A DNA stretch of 64,000 bases from Desulforhabdus sp. TSK (GTDB lineage Bacteria > Desulfobacterota > Syntrophobacteria > Syntrophobacterales > Syntrophobacteraceae), in NCBI RefSeq assembly GCF_022836495.1, contig NZ_BQXM01000013.1, forward strand, positions 56,862 to 120,861, given 5' to 3'. Below, in pieces: positions 8,373-16,818 of the stretch. The notes below the pieces were generated by a model. It was not told where the DNA came from. It did not search any database and saw only the letters and a list, made by a program, of their open reading frames with translations. The stretch's first letter is position 1; each line of letters opens with the position of its first letter. Both the position numbers and the translations under genes were made by a program.

Positions 8373-9215
8373 TCAATAATGCCACGCTGGGCGGCTGGAC
8401 CGGTTGTATTCCAAAATGCGATAGATGGTATCGCGTCTCAATGCCGAAGCATAGACTTTGGGGGTGTAGCTATTCATGTCTTTGACATTCGGATTGGCTC
8501 CACAGCCCAGGAGAGCCTTCACGACCTCCGGGTGATCGTGGATGGTGGCGATGGTGAGGGCCGGGCGTCCGTACTGGTCTTTGATCTCGACATCCGCTCC
8601 ATTGCTGATGAGGAGCCTTGCAATTTTCAGGTATCCCCCTTTGGATGCGTAGATGAGAGCCGTCTGGCCTTCTTCATCCTGCAGATCCACCTGGGCCCCC
8701 CGGGTGATAAGGAGGCTTGCCGTCTCGTAGTCTCCCGTCATGGCGGCGGCCATGAGGGCTGTAATGCCTTTTTTCTTCAGCTTGGAAAATTCGTCCGTGC
8801 TCTTCTTGTTGGCGTCCGCACCGTAGGACAGGAGCGTGTCGACAATGGGCGTGTGTCCGGCCCAGGAAGCCTGCATGAGTGCGGTCACTCCGTAGATGTC
8901 CGCGAGATTGACATCCGCCCCGCTCTCAATGAGGTAATCGACGGTGTCTCCATGTCCGTTGAGGGCGGCCAGCATGAGGGGGGTCATGGCTTCCCCGTCC
9001 CTCGCATTGATATCCGCCTTCTTGGAAAGCATGGCGCGCACGGTGGCCGTGTCCCCCAGCGATGCTGCCAGCAGAAGCTGCGCATTGAGCTGCTCCCGCT
9101 TGACGGAGTCCTTTTTCCTGGGGGCTTCCTGCGCCTGTCCCATGCCCGTGAAGCTCCACGCAAAAACAACACAAAATGCCACCCACAAGCCGAATGTTTT
9201 CCTTGCCTGCCCCAT
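8373..9215 (-). CDS. Exported ankyrin-repeat protein
   Basis: A 280-residue protein with a cleavable signal peptide (GLWVAFCVVFAWSFTGMGQAQ) and then about six ankyrin repeats covering most of the mature chain, e.g. MTPLMLAALNGHGDTVDYL, GVTALMQASWAGH, GITALMAAAMTGDY and GQTALIYASKGGY. Ankyrin stacks bind proteins; the partner is unknown and a periplasmic location is inferred. ATG at 9215 is preceded by GAGGAG at good spacing. It is divergent from the MarR regulator gene and 30 bp upstream of gph on the same strand. Confidence 0.85.
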   Translation of the reverse strand: MGQARKTFGLWVAFCVVFAWSFTGMGQAQEAPRKKDSVKREQLNAQLLLAASLGDTATVRAMLSKKADINARDGEAMTPLMLAALNGHGDTVDYLIESGADVNLADIYGVTALMQASWAGHTPIVDTLLSYGADANKKSTDEFSKLKKKGITALMAAAMTGDYETASLLITRGAQVDLQDEEGQTALIYASKGGYLKIARLLISNGADVEIKDQYGRPALTIATIHDHPEVVKALLGCGANPNVKDMNSYTPKVYASALRRDTIYRILEYNRSSRPAWHY

Positions 9216-9331
9216 CTGTGTGCTCCTCGTCCCGTGCTCGCTTCTGTTTTTGCGCATCTTGCCAGGGAGTATATGACAGGCAATGCGCAAAGTGCCAGTC
9301 CAAAAGCAGGTCGGAGATTTCCTTGAAAAAC

Positions 9332-9361
9332 TTGACGATCAATATTATTTTGATGTTAAAT
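9332..9361 (+). promoter_or_regulatory. Probable promoter with palindromic operator for the marR-type gene
   Basis: TTGACG (9332-9337) and TTAAAT (9356-9361) resemble -35 and -10 boxes. The 17 bp 9338-9354 form ATCAA-N7-TTGAT, a perfect palindrome filling the spacer. MarR proteins commonly autoregulate through such sites; autoregulation here is inferred. Confidence 0.5.
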
Positions 9362-9413
9362 GGTTTTGTGTGCAGGAATGGACGTTTGGGACAGCAGCCG
9401 AAGAGGTGGAGCC

Positions 9414-9863
9414 ATGGCAACTGCTTACAAAGGCACTCATGAAGAAACGGTCGCGCTGGATGCGTACACCAAGCTCATGCGCGCCACGGCTGCGGCCACA
9501 ACCCGAATTCATGGGCACTTGGCGGATGAGGACCTGACTCAGAGCCAGTTCGGAGTCCTGGAAATGCTTTTCCACCTGGGACCGCTCTCCCAGGGGAGCA
9601 TCGGGCAAAAGCTCCTCAAGAGCGGAGGCAATGTCACGCTCGTCCTCGATAATCTCCAAAAGCGCGGACTGGTACGGCGCGAAAGGAATGCTCCGGACCG
9701 CAGGCACGTCATCGTGTCCCTCACGGAGGAGGGGCATGCCCTCATTCAGCGTATCTTCCCACGCCATGTGGCGGCCATCGTCCAGGAAATGGAGGCCCTG
9801 ACTCGGGACGAACAGATCGAGCTGGCACGCCTCTGCCGAAAACTGGGTCTCCAGGGGAAATGA
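9414..9863 (+). CDS. MarR-family transcriptional regulator
   Basis: A 149-residue winged-helix repressor. The sequence shows the dimerisation helix (ALDAYTKLMRATAAATTRIH), DNA-binding helices (LTQSQFGVLEMLFHLGPLSQ, then SGGNVTLVLDNLQKRGLV) and the wing (RRERNAPDRRHVIVSLTEEG), the standard MarR layout. ATG at 9414 has GAGGTGGA upstream. A palindrome overlaps its own putative promoter. The gene is divergent from the ankyrin gene and convergent with the SagB-like gene, so its external target cannot be deduced; the ligand is unknown. Confidence 0.9.
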   Translation: MATAYKGTHEETVALDAYTKLMRATAAATTRIHGHLADEDLTQSQFGVLEMLFHLGPLSQGSIGQKLLKSGGNVTLVLDNLQKRGLVRRERNAPDRRHVIVSLTEEGHALIQRIFPRHVAAIVQEMEALTRDEQIELARLCRKLGLQGK

Positions 9864-9873
9864 AGCGTCACCC

Positions 9874-11517
9874 TCAGGGGGTATTCTCGGGATACGGCGG
9901 GAGGGTGCTGATCCTGCGGTCTTCCACGGGGCCTCCGACGGTAAAATGATAAAGATCCTGGAACTGGAAGTCCTGAAGCCCCAGCATCTCATGGCTGGGA
10001 TTGTCGAAGAAACAGCCGATCCCCGTTCCCCGCAAATTCAGTGCTTCCGCTTCCAGGTAGAGCACCTGGCCGATCATGCCGCACTCCCAGTAGAGCCTCG
10101 GATAAAACCAGGCTCCCTTCGATTCCAGATTTTCCTGAAATCGAGCGATCATTCCCGCGCTGAAGCAACCGTCAGCGGCGATATCCTGGAAACAGGACAG
10201 CTGCATGGCGATTTTTCGAACATCTCCCTCGGCGAGGCAGTAGAGATGGAGATTTTGGGGACACTCTTCGGGTTTTTGCCAGAGAAAGCTGTGTTTCATG
10301 CCCGCCTGCAAAGCCGTCTCCTGCTCCCGGTTGCGCACAAGCAGGTAGAGGCCGGGATGCAGGCCCTGGATCCGATGGACGAACAGGACCAGGTGCACCT
10401 GCGCATCCCAGGGGAGCCCGGCGAAGGGAAGGCGATCCGGTCCGGGAAGCGTCTTCATGAGCAGTCGGTAGAAGTCCGAGCGGCTCATGGTGCTCGTTCC
10501 GTCCATGGATACGGCACTCCGGCGCTGATGGAGGATGCGGCGCAGGGACAGCCCCCGCTGGGGGATTTCATCTATATCATACTCCGTGGAGCCCGGCGTA
10601 CTGCAGGGGATATCCGTGAGGGGCTTCCGCGACGCTCGTGAAACCGCGTCGATGGCGCTCCAGTCCACATGGGATCGGCTCAGGCGATTGGGTCTTCCCT
10701 GCCAGGAAAGTGCCGCGAACCCTTCGGTGGCCTCCATGTCCAGGGAACGAAGAGCCGAGAACGCCAGCCCATGAGGGCCCACAGCCACGAGGCAATCGGG
10801 CTCTTCCCTTTCCGCTTCAGAGGCTTGAGCACCCGATGTTCCCAGAAGGCACGCCAGCTGATCATGGCTGAGGCCGTCCAGCAGTGCCGTGCGCCACCCG
10901 AGGCCTGACGCCGCCAGAGTGACCGCCCCCAGGGCGTGGCCCACGTCGAGCCGGCAATACCGGAAGGCTCGCTCGCCGTATTTCCAGGCTTCCCTCCAGT
11001 GTATGGAGGTCAATCCCACAAAGAGAGTTCCCTGGGGCCAGGATTCCGTGAGCTTTTCCCACAGGGCCTGAGGAAGGGTGGCGCGCAGCTCCAGGGCGTG
11101 GTCCAGCGGCGCGTAATGGTATACGGCAGGGGATGTTCCGAGGCCGGGGAGAGGGCCGCAGAGGAGGTAACCCTCCGTGGGATGGAGATTGCCGCTGGAA
11201 GGGTTGACGCGGAGAGCCCAGGTGGCGCCCCCGCTACTCTTCCATGCCGACAGGGCCAGGCTGTCGTAAAATAGCCGGGACAGCGCGGAAAACGAAAGGG
11301 CGGCAGGGGTTATGCGTCCCGCCGTGAAAGCGGCATCGTAATCCTGACGATCGTCCGGGGGAATTTTTTCCAGGGTGATGACGGGCGCTCCCTCGTAGCG
11401 TCGAAAGGGATCGGGCTGAGTCGCCCAGTCCAGGTAGCCCGGGCCCCGGGCATAGCGGTCAAAATGATGCTTCGTGACCTCATGATACTCTGTGACTTGC
11501 CCCATGCGGTCCGGCAT
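9874..11517 (-). CDS. SagB/ThcOx-type tandem nitroreductase-fold dehydrogenase
   Basis: A 547-residue FMN-dependent nitroreductase-fold protein with two copies of the domain. The first (about residues 60-270) contains RVNPSSGNLHPTEGYLL and FRYCRLDVGHALGAV; the second (about 330-530) contains LRRILHQRRSAVSMDG and GCFFDNPSHEMLGL. This duplicated form is the SagB/McbC-like dehydrogenase group, which includes azoline oxidases of modified peptides. No YcaO protein, E1-like partner or precursor peptide is nearby, so an independent redox role is equally possible. ATG at 11517 follows AGGAAA. The PfkB kinase gene lies 27 bp upstream on the same strand, suggesting one transcript. Confidence 0.8.
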   Translation of the reverse strand: MPDRMGQVTEYHEVTKHHFDRYARGPGYLDWATQPDPFRRYEGAPVITLEKIPPDDRQDYDAAFTAGRITPAALSFSALSRLFYDSLALSAWKSSGGATWALRVNPSSGNLHPTEGYLLCGPLPGLGTSPAVYHYAPLDHALELRATLPQALWEKLTESWPQGTLFVGLTSIHWREAWKYGERAFRYCRLDVGHALGAVTLAASGLGWRTALLDGLSHDQLACLLGTSGAQASEAEREEPDCLVAVGPHGLAFSALRSLDMEATEGFAALSWQGRPNRLSRSHVDWSAIDAVSRASRKPLTDIPCSTPGSTEYDIDEIPQRGLSLRRILHQRRSAVSMDGTSTMSRSDFYRLLMKTLPGPDRLPFAGLPWDAQVHLVLFVHRIQGLHPGLYLLVRNREQETALQAGMKHSFLWQKPEECPQNLHLYCLAEGDVRKIAMQLSCFQDIAADGCFSAGMIARFQENLESKGAWFYPRLYWECGMIGQVLYLEAEALNLRGTGIGCFFDNPSHEMLGLQDFQFQDLYHFTVGGPVEDRRISTLPPYPENTP

Positions 11518-11544
11518 AAGCTTTTCCTTTCCTGGAGGTGTGAT

Positions 11545-12447
11545 TCAGAGGTTTTTCAGAAAGGCCGCCACCTCATCCCCCGTGGGAATGGAAGGGCGGG
11601 CGCCCAACCGCCTGCAGCACAACGCTCCCGCGGCACTGGCATAGGTTAAGAGCGAACGGAAATCCTGTCCACGGGTGATCCCCAGAGCAAAGGCTCCGTG
11701 GAAAACATCCCCCGCCCCCGTGGTGTCCGTTGCCTCTATGGAAAAAGCCGGGAGTCTTCCCCTTTCCGTCCCCCGCTGCCAAACCAGGCCCTCCTCTCCC
11801 AGGGTGATGACAGCGCAGGGGGCGATGCGGCTCAACACCGCCACGGCGTCGTCCGGAGCTTCTTCCCCCGTCAGGTCGCGCGCAAATTTCCACGATGCTG
11901 CCAGGTAATCTACCCGGGGAGCGAGCTCCAGGGTTCCTTCCCGCACGGAGCCGGCGTCCAGGATCGTGGGGATTCCCTGCTCCCTGGCCCATCGGGCGAG
12001 AGGGGGAGAAATCAGGGGCTCGTGCCCGTCAAAGAGGATGGCTTTCGGCCTGCAGCAGGAAAAATCCACCGCGCCTGCCGGCAGGGGAGGCGTTTGGGCC
12101 TGGTGGTTCACGACGGTCCGCTTGCCGTCGGGCTTGACCAGGATAACGGAGAGGGGAGTGGGATGCGGCCTCCGCACGATCCAGTCCGTGAGCACCCCCT
12201 CGCCTTCCAGTTCCCGGGCATGAGCGTCTCCCTCTGGATCGCGGCCGAGTTGTCCGGCAAAGGCAGCTTTGCCTCCCAGCCGTGCCACGGTGACGGCTGC
12301 ATTGGCTGCCGGCCCGCCTCCGCACGCGGCGAAATGCGATGCGGAGCACTTTTCATCTTCACCCGGGTGGTGGTCCACGGTCAGGATCAGGTCGTACGAA
12401 GCGTGGCCCACGCAGAGCACGTCCAGGGCCGGATGGGGAAGAATCAT
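11545..12447 (-). CDS. PfkB-family carbohydrate kinase
   Basis: A 300-residue ribokinase-fold sugar kinase. The N-terminal GG region (FAACGGGPAANAAVTVARLG, residues about 39-58) and the C-terminal catalytic signature DTTGAGDVFHGAFALG with the catalytic Asp are both present, along with VITLGEEG. Substrate is not predictable from sequence; ribose, adenosine or fructose-type substrates are possible. It starts at ATG 12447 and is the first gene of a probable two-gene operon with the SagB-like dehydrogenase. It is divergent from wrbA. Confidence 0.85.
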   Translation of the reverse strand: MILPHPALDVLCVGHASYDLILTVDHHPGEDEKCSASHFAACGGGPAANAAVTVARLGGKAAFAGQLGRDPEGDAHARELEGEGVLTDWIVRRPHPTPLSVILVKPDGKRTVVNHQAQTPPLPAGAVDFSCCRPKAILFDGHEPLISPPLARWAREQGIPTILDAGSVREGTLELAPRVDYLAASWKFARDLTGEEAPDDAVAVLSRIAPCAVITLGEEGLVWQRGTERGRLPAFSIEATDTTGAGDVFHGAFALGITRGQDFRSLLTYASAAGALCCRRLGARPSIPTGDEVAAFLKNL

Positions 12448-12577
12448 GGTTTTGCGTCCTGCTTGACAGAAGACAATGAACGATTAGTTTAACGCTAAAT
12501 TGTTTGATATCTATGAATCGCGGTGATCCAGCTTTCAATCGTTTCAGAATGCTCAACGACTCGAAAGGAGAACATCC

Positions 12578-13189
12578 ATGAAAATTCTGGTGCCTTACTA
12601 TTCCCTGTACGGACATATTCATCGCATGGCCGAGGCAGTCGCTGAAGGGGCGAGAGAAGTCGAAGGTGCGGAGGTGAAAGTGTGCCGCGTTCCCGAAACG
12701 CTGCCTCCCGAAGTCCTGGAGAAAATGGGGGCAGTGGAGAGCCAGAAGGCCATGGCCCATATCCCCGTCTGCCAGGTGGAGGACCTCGCAGCTGCCGACG
12801 CCATCATTTTCGGTACCCCCACGCGCTTTGGAAACATGTGCGGCCAAATGCGCCAGTTCCTCGATGCGACGGGGCAACTCTGGGCACAGAGGGCTCTCGT
12901 GGGCAAGGTGGGAAGTGTTTTTGCAAGCTCCAACACTCAGCACGGAGGCCAGGAATCCACAATCCTCAGTTTTCATATCACACTCCTCCACCAGGGTATG
13001 GTGGTCGTCGGTCTGCCCTACACCTTTCAGGGACAGATGGGCGTGACTGAAATCACGGGAGGCTCCCCCTATGGCGCCTCCACCATCGCGGGGAATTCCG
13101 GCGAGCGCATGCCCAGCCCCAACGAACTGGCGGCAGCCCGTTTCCAGGGAAAGCACGTGGCGTCCATTGCAGCCAAATTGAGTCGATGA
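12578..13189 (+). CDS. wrbA: WrbA-type NAD(P)H:quinone oxidoreductase
   Basis: A 203-residue flavodoxin-fold, FMN-dependent enzyme giving two-electron reduction of quinones and protecting from redox cycling. Diagnostic segments are [19 protein letters not shown] (FMN phosphate loop), [19 protein letters not shown] and [12 protein letters not shown], followed by the YGASTIAG motif. Length matches E. coli WrbA (198). ATG at 12578 has an AAAGGAG ribosome site. It is transcribed alone and followed by a hairpin-T-tract terminator. Confidence 0.93.
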   Translation: MKILVPYYSLYGHIHRMAEAVAEGAREVEGAEVKVCRVPETLPPEVLEKMGAVESQKAMAHIPVCQVEDLAAADAIIFGTPTRFGNMCGQMRQFLDATGQLWAQRALVGKVGSVFASSNTQHGGQESTILSFHITLLHQGMVVVGLPYTFQGQMGVTEITGGSPYGASTIAGNSGERMPSPNELAAARFQGKHVASIAAKLSR

Positions 13190-13263
13190 CGGATTGTTTT
13201 CAAAGGTCTCTTGATTCACCAACAGCTGCATTTTAATCAATGCCGGGAGGATGCATGAAAAGT

Positions 13264-13293
13264 GGGGTGCCTCGGCCACCCCAATCATTTTTT
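13264..13293 (+). terminator. Probable intrinsic terminator after wrbA
   Basis: GGGGTG (13264-13269) pairs with CACCCC (13277-13282) across a 7-nt loop and is followed by AATCATTTTTT. It overlaps the 3' end of the convergent thioredoxin-domain gene. Confidence 0.55.
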
Positions 13294-13809
13294 GTCCGGG
13301 CTCCCTGCAATTCTGAACTTTGCATCCAAAAGCCAAGTTTTGAGTTTGTTTCTAGGGGGAACGGACCCGGTGCACACGACCTTTCCATTGATGAGAAGAG
13401 CAGGCACCCCCATGACTCCGTAACGGGCGATCTCCTTCATGTCCCGGATGTGATCCACGCTCGCAGGCAGCTGGATCTCCGCCAGGATACTCATGATCAT
13501 CTCCTCCATGCTGTCGCACTGGGAACAACCGGGGCCGAGCACCTTGATGTCGACTTCTAGCGGTGCTGCCTCCACATAGGGTTGCCCCATGAACTTCCGG
13601 AATTCCCGGACAAACGCCCTCTTGTAATCTTCTCTCGCCGTAGGGGAGATGTAATTCTTTTTGGACAATTGCTGGAGCATGTACGACTGGATTTCCTCGT
13701 CGCTTGTGTCTCCATAGTCCGGCGCCATTTCCTCCATGAGTCCTTTCAATCCGATCAGCCCCACGGAGTCTTTTCCCACCCTGATCTGTGTGATATCCGT
13801 CTCTGCCAC
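13285..13809 (-). CDS. Thioredoxin-fold (redox-active disulfide) domain with N-terminal helical domain
   Basis: A 174-residue protein. The C-terminal ~85 residues form a small thioredoxin domain: DIKVLGPGCSQCDSMEEM with a CxxC (CSQC) followed by the cis-Pro region MGVPALLINGKVVCTG. The N-terminal ~85 residues are a helical domain (GLIGLKGLMEEMA, YISPTAREDYKRAFVREF) that I have no function for. A GTG at 13809 is preferred because GAGGAGAG sits 7 nt upstream; an ATG at 13848 has no good ribosome site. It is divergent from the nucleoside-recognition permease gene; such pairing suggests a redox or metal-linked membrane process, by inference. Confidence 0.8.
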   Translation of the reverse strand: MAETDITQIRVGKDSVGLIGLKGLMEEMAPDYGDTSDEEIQSYMLQQLSKKNYISPTAREDYKRAFVREFRKFMGQPYVEAAPLEVDIKVLGPGCSQCDSMEEMIMSILAEIQLPASVDHIRDMKEIARYGVMGVPALLINGKVVCTGSVPPRNKLKTWLLDAKFRIAGSPDKK

Positions 13810-14091
13810 TTTGGCTCTCTCCTCATTGTCATCTGTTGAAAATTTCATTCCAGGGGAATGGGCCAGTCAAAGCCTTCGAGTCAGAGCGGCGTCGGTGGCT
13901 TCGAAAGACTGAAAAGGCCAATCCTCCGAGATGCGCTTTTAGCCTGAGGCAGGCTGCTTTTCCTCGAGGGCATCCGGTATTTCTTTTCTTTTTTATACGA
14001 ATTGGGCATTCCTGACCAGAGGATCCCTGTGGTATGTAGACCGTGAAAAACTCTTTGATTCAAACTTTGATGCAGAAAGAAGCCGCTCATC

Positions 14092-15057
14092 ATGCATGCC
14101 GCTACACAGTGGATCCGGGATGTCCTCTCCGAAGGCCGTGACATCAGCATTCGCCTCTTCAAGATCATGATTCCCGTGCTCGTCGTCGTGAAAATTTTGC
14201 AGGAACTGGGAGCCGTCGTGCTGCTGGGACGGATGCTTTCCCCTGTCATGCAGCTGGTGGGACTGCCCGGGAGCATGGGGCTGGTCTGGGCGACAACCAT
14301 GCTGACGAGCCTCTATGGTGGACTCCTGGTGTTTGCATCTCTCAGCGCGGATTATCCCCTCACGGTGGCCCAGGCCACCGTATTGACTTCCATGATGCTC
14401 GTTGCCCACGGCCTGCCTGTGGAGTTGAGGATTGCACAGGTTGCGGGGGTGCGGCTCTACGTCATGGGAACGCTCCGTGTGGGAGGGGCCTTCCTCTTCG
14501 GAGCCATTCTGAACCAGATCTATTCGCGGGGAAATTGGCTGCAGGAGGTGAATGCGATGACGTGGATCCCCCCGGCCGCCGACCCCTCCCTCGCCGCCTG
14601 GCTCCTCGGACAGCTCAAGGGCCTGGCCATCATCTATGTCGTCATCCTGGGGCTGCTCGTCCTCATGAGGCTTCTGAAGCGTTTGAAGGTTACGGACTTT
14701 TTGACAAGAGCGTTGAACCCTGTCTTGAGGCTTCTTGGCATTGGAAAGGATGCCTCCACCGTGACCATCATCGGCATGACTCTCGGGCTGGCCTATGGAG
14801 GGGGACTCATCATCCGGGAGGCCACTTCGGGGCGGCTGAAAAACAGGGACATACTCTTTTCTCTTGCATTGATGGGGCTCTCCCATTCCCTCATCGAGGA
14901 TACGCTGCTGGCGGCCTTTCTGGGCGGTCATATCTCCGGAATTTTCTGGGGCAGGATTCTCTTCTCCCTGGTGTGCATCTTCCTGCTGGTCAGAAGTGTA
15001 TCGCGCATTTCACAGGAAGCTTTCGACCGCTACCTTTTTCTGAGCCGTTCTTCATGA
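14092..15057 (+). CDS. Nucleoside-recognition (Gate) domain membrane protein
   Basis: A 321-residue polytopic inner-membrane protein with about eight hydrophobic segments in two Gate-domain halves, e.g. FKIMIPVLVVVKIL, GLVWATTMLTSLYGGLLVFA, then LAIIYVVILGLLVLMRLL and TIIGMTLGLAYGGGLI. The family includes SpmA/SpmB and FeoB-like gates. Transported substrate is unknown. ATG at 14092 has only a weak AGAAAGAAG ribosome site. It is divergent from the thioredoxin-domain gene across 282 bp that also hold an AGCCTG/CAGGCT hairpin near 13940. Confidence 0.8.
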   Translation: MHAATQWIRDVLSEGRDISIRLFKIMIPVLVVVKILQELGAVVLLGRMLSPVMQLVGLPGSMGLVWATTMLTSLYGGLLVFASLSADYPLTVAQATVLTSMMLVAHGLPVELRIAQVAGVRLYVMGTLRVGGAFLFGAILNQIYSRGNWLQEVNAMTWIPPAADPSLAAWLLGQLKGLAIIYVVILGLLVLMRLLKRLKVTDFLTRALNPVLRLLGIGKDASTVTIIGMTLGLAYGGGLIIREATSGRLKNRDILFSLALMGLSHSLIEDTLLAAFLGGHISGIFWGRILFSLVCIFLLVRSVSRISQEAFDRYLFLSRSS

Positions 15058-15093
15058 CTTCGTGGGTGCAGAGAGCCGAAAGAAGAAAGATTT

Positions 15094-15132
15094 GGGACGC
15101 TGAGAACGCTGACAGGCGCTGAGGAACGCTGA
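15094..15132 (+). repeat. CGCTGA-iterated dispersed repeat, copy 1
   Basis: Starts GGGACGCTGA and repeats CGCTGA four times at 9-10 bp steps. It lies between the Gate-domain gene and the M42 peptidase gene. Related copies are at 20570, 46298, 56725, 60468 and 60823. Confidence 0.85.
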
Positions 15133-15167
15133 TAGAAACCAACTATTTATTGGAGGAGAAAAGAAGA

Positions 15168-16265
15168 ATGGACGTTGAAAAAAGGAAAGCGACGGGACTT
15201 CAGCTCCTGAGGCAACTGGCGGAAGCGCATGGCGCCCCGGGCTGCGAACAGGCGTTGCGACGCATCTTTCGAGATACGGTGAGCGGACCGGTCCGAACAG
15301 ACCCCATGGGCAACATCATTCGGGAAAAGGAAGGCCTTGCAGCCGGCCCGCGCGTCATGGTGACGGCGCACATGGACGAAGTCGGCTTTGCCGTTCAGAG
15401 CGTCACCCGGACGGGGCTTCTCAAGTTTGTTCCCCTGGGGGGGTGGTGGGGGCACACGCTGCTGGCGCAGCGGGTGTGTGTTCGCACGCAGCAGGGAACC
15501 GAGGTGCTGGGAGTAATCGGCGCCAAACCACCTCACTTCCTCAGCGAGAGCGAAAAAGAAAAGGTCATGAAGCTCGAGGATATGTTCATCGATGTGGGCG
15601 CATCGAGCGCCGACGATGTTCGCACCCGCTTCGGCATTCGTCTCGGGGACAGTGTCGTTCCCGACAGCACGTTTACTCCTCTCTTCAACCCGGATTTTCT
15701 CCTCTGCAAAGCCTTCGACAATCGGGCGGGAATGGCCCTGACCCTCCATGCTCTCCTGGAAATGGAGGGGATCTCCCATCCCAACACCATCGTGGGGGTC
15801 GGAACGGTGCAGGAGGAGGTGGGCGTTCGGGGAGCACAGGCGGCGGCTTACGGCGTCAAGCCCGACGCTGCCGTTGTCCTGGAAGGAACGCCTGCGGACG
15901 ACCTGCCGGGTTTTTCCGAAGAGGAGCAGCAGGGAGCCTTGGGAAAAGGGGTGCAGATCCGCATCCTGGATCCTTCGGCCATCATGAACCGCAGGCTGGT
16001 CCAGTATGCGATAAAGGTGGCGGAAGCGCACAACATTCCCTATCAACTGGCGGTGCGTAAGAGCGGCGGAACCGACGCGCGTGCCATCCATCTCAGCCGC
16101 ACGGGGGTTCCCACCGTGGTGCTGGGGGTGCCGGCCCGCTATATCCACACCCACAACAGCATCATCCACATGAGCGACTACCTGAGCGCCCTGGAACTGG
16201 TGGTGCAGCTCCTGCGGAGCCTCGACTCCTCCACGGTGAGCGGCTTTACCGCCTACGAGGATTGA
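15168..16265 (+). CDS. M42-family metallo-aminopeptidase
   Basis: A 365-residue dinuclear-metal aminopeptidase of the M42 (glutamyl aminopeptidase/endoglucanase-M) family, cytoplasmic and usually a tetrahedral 12-mer. Metal and catalytic positions are visible: TAHMDEVGF (His68, Asp70), CKAFDNRAG, GTVQEEVGVRGA (catalytic Glu pair), VLEGTPADD and the final IHTHNSI. ATG at 15168 is preceded by GGAGGA; an upstream in-frame TTG at 15150 lies within that ribosome site region and is rejected. The gene follows a CGCTGA repeat and is convergent with a small membrane-protein gene. Confidence 0.9.
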   Translation: MDVEKRKATGLQLLRQLAEAHGAPGCEQALRRIFRDTVSGPVRTDPMGNIIREKEGLAAGPRVMVTAHMDEVGFAVQSVTRTGLLKFVPLGGWWGHTLLAQRVCVRTQQGTEVLGVIGAKPPHFLSESEKEKVMKLEDMFIDVGASSADDVRTRFGIRLGDSVVPDSTFTPLFNPDFLLCKAFDNRAGMALTLHALLEMEGISHPNTIVGVGTVQEEVGVRGAQAAAYGVKPDAAVVLEGTPADDLPGFSEEEQQGALGKGVQIRILDPSAIMNRRLVQYAIKVAEAHNIPYQLAVRKSGGTDARAIHLSRTGVPTVVLGVPARYIHTHNSIIHMSDYLSALELVVQLLRSLDSSTVSGFTAYED

Positions 16266-16268
16266 GCT

Positions 16269-16691
16269 CTATTCCAGGTAGAGGGTGCTGCTGAGGGTCA
16301 GTCCCGTTCCAACGGCGGCGTAGACGACCGTGAGAATGAGGCGGGGGGTATGCGAATGGCGCAGGAAATACCCCAGGCTCATCATGACGAGGACGAGCAG
16401 GTAGCTGCGCCACGCCTGGAAGGCAAAGAGGCATACATTTTCGGGCTTGGCGGCAATGCGGCGGATGTTTTTCCTGGCGATGCGGCTGAAGCCGTAGCGA
16501 TATACCACCACCCCGCCGCCGAAGCCCAGGACAACTCCCAGAGCGTTGGTGGGCCATTCCATTGTGGACAGCCAGCTGCACGCCGTGACGCAGAGCGCCG
16601 CCCCCACGACGGCCCAGAAAAGACCGGCCGTCATCAAAAGCCAGTGGCGTGAAACGGAAGGGGTGCATTTTTTCAAGAAGCTGGATCTCAC
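16269..16691 (-). CDS. Small membrane protein of unknown function
   Basis: About 140 residues with four hydrophobic segments (LLMTAGLFWAVVGAALCV, NALGVVLGFGGGVVVY, SYLLVLVMMSLGYFL and LILTVVYAAVGTGLTL) and a basic middle loop (RIARKNIRRIA). I do not recognise the family; the layout resembles small phage/plasmid-type or AtpI-like four-helix proteins, but that is weak. A GTG at 16691 is chosen because AAGGAG precedes it at 8 nt; a GTG at 16700 would overlap that site. It is on the same strand as, and downstream of, the deacetylase/radical SAM pair, 119 bp after it. Confidence 0.65.
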   Translation of the reverse strand: MRSSFLKKCTPSVSRHWLLMTAGLFWAVVGAALCVTACSWLSTMEWPTNALGVVLGFGGGVVVYRYGFSRIARKNIRRIAAKPENVCLFAFQAWRSYLLVLVMMSLGYFLRHSHTPRLILTVVYAAVGTGLTLSSTLYLE

Positions 16692-16704
16692 CTTCGGCAC
16701 TCCT

Positions 16705-16806
16705 TGTTATGAGCTGTTAGCCGTTAGCTTTTAGCAATCAGCCATTCATTTTAGCAATAATTCTTCTAACCATGTCCACAGCTAAAAGTTAATGCCTAAA
16801 TTCTAA
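16705..16806. repeat. TTAGC-rich intergenic low-complexity stretch
   Basis: The AT-rich gap between the radical SAM gene and the small membrane-protein gene contains TTAGC or TAGC units at short intervals (GCTGTTAGCCGTTAGC, then TTTTAGC repeated). No gene is visible. Confidence 0.45.
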
Positions 16807-16818
16807 TAGCTCATTCGT

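Noticed and set aside
6672..9326. 884-codon + strand open frame across three minus-strand genes and a REPIN
   Set aside because: Composition is antisense-like, and the minus strand carries clear RluA, HAD and ankyrin domains in the same interval.
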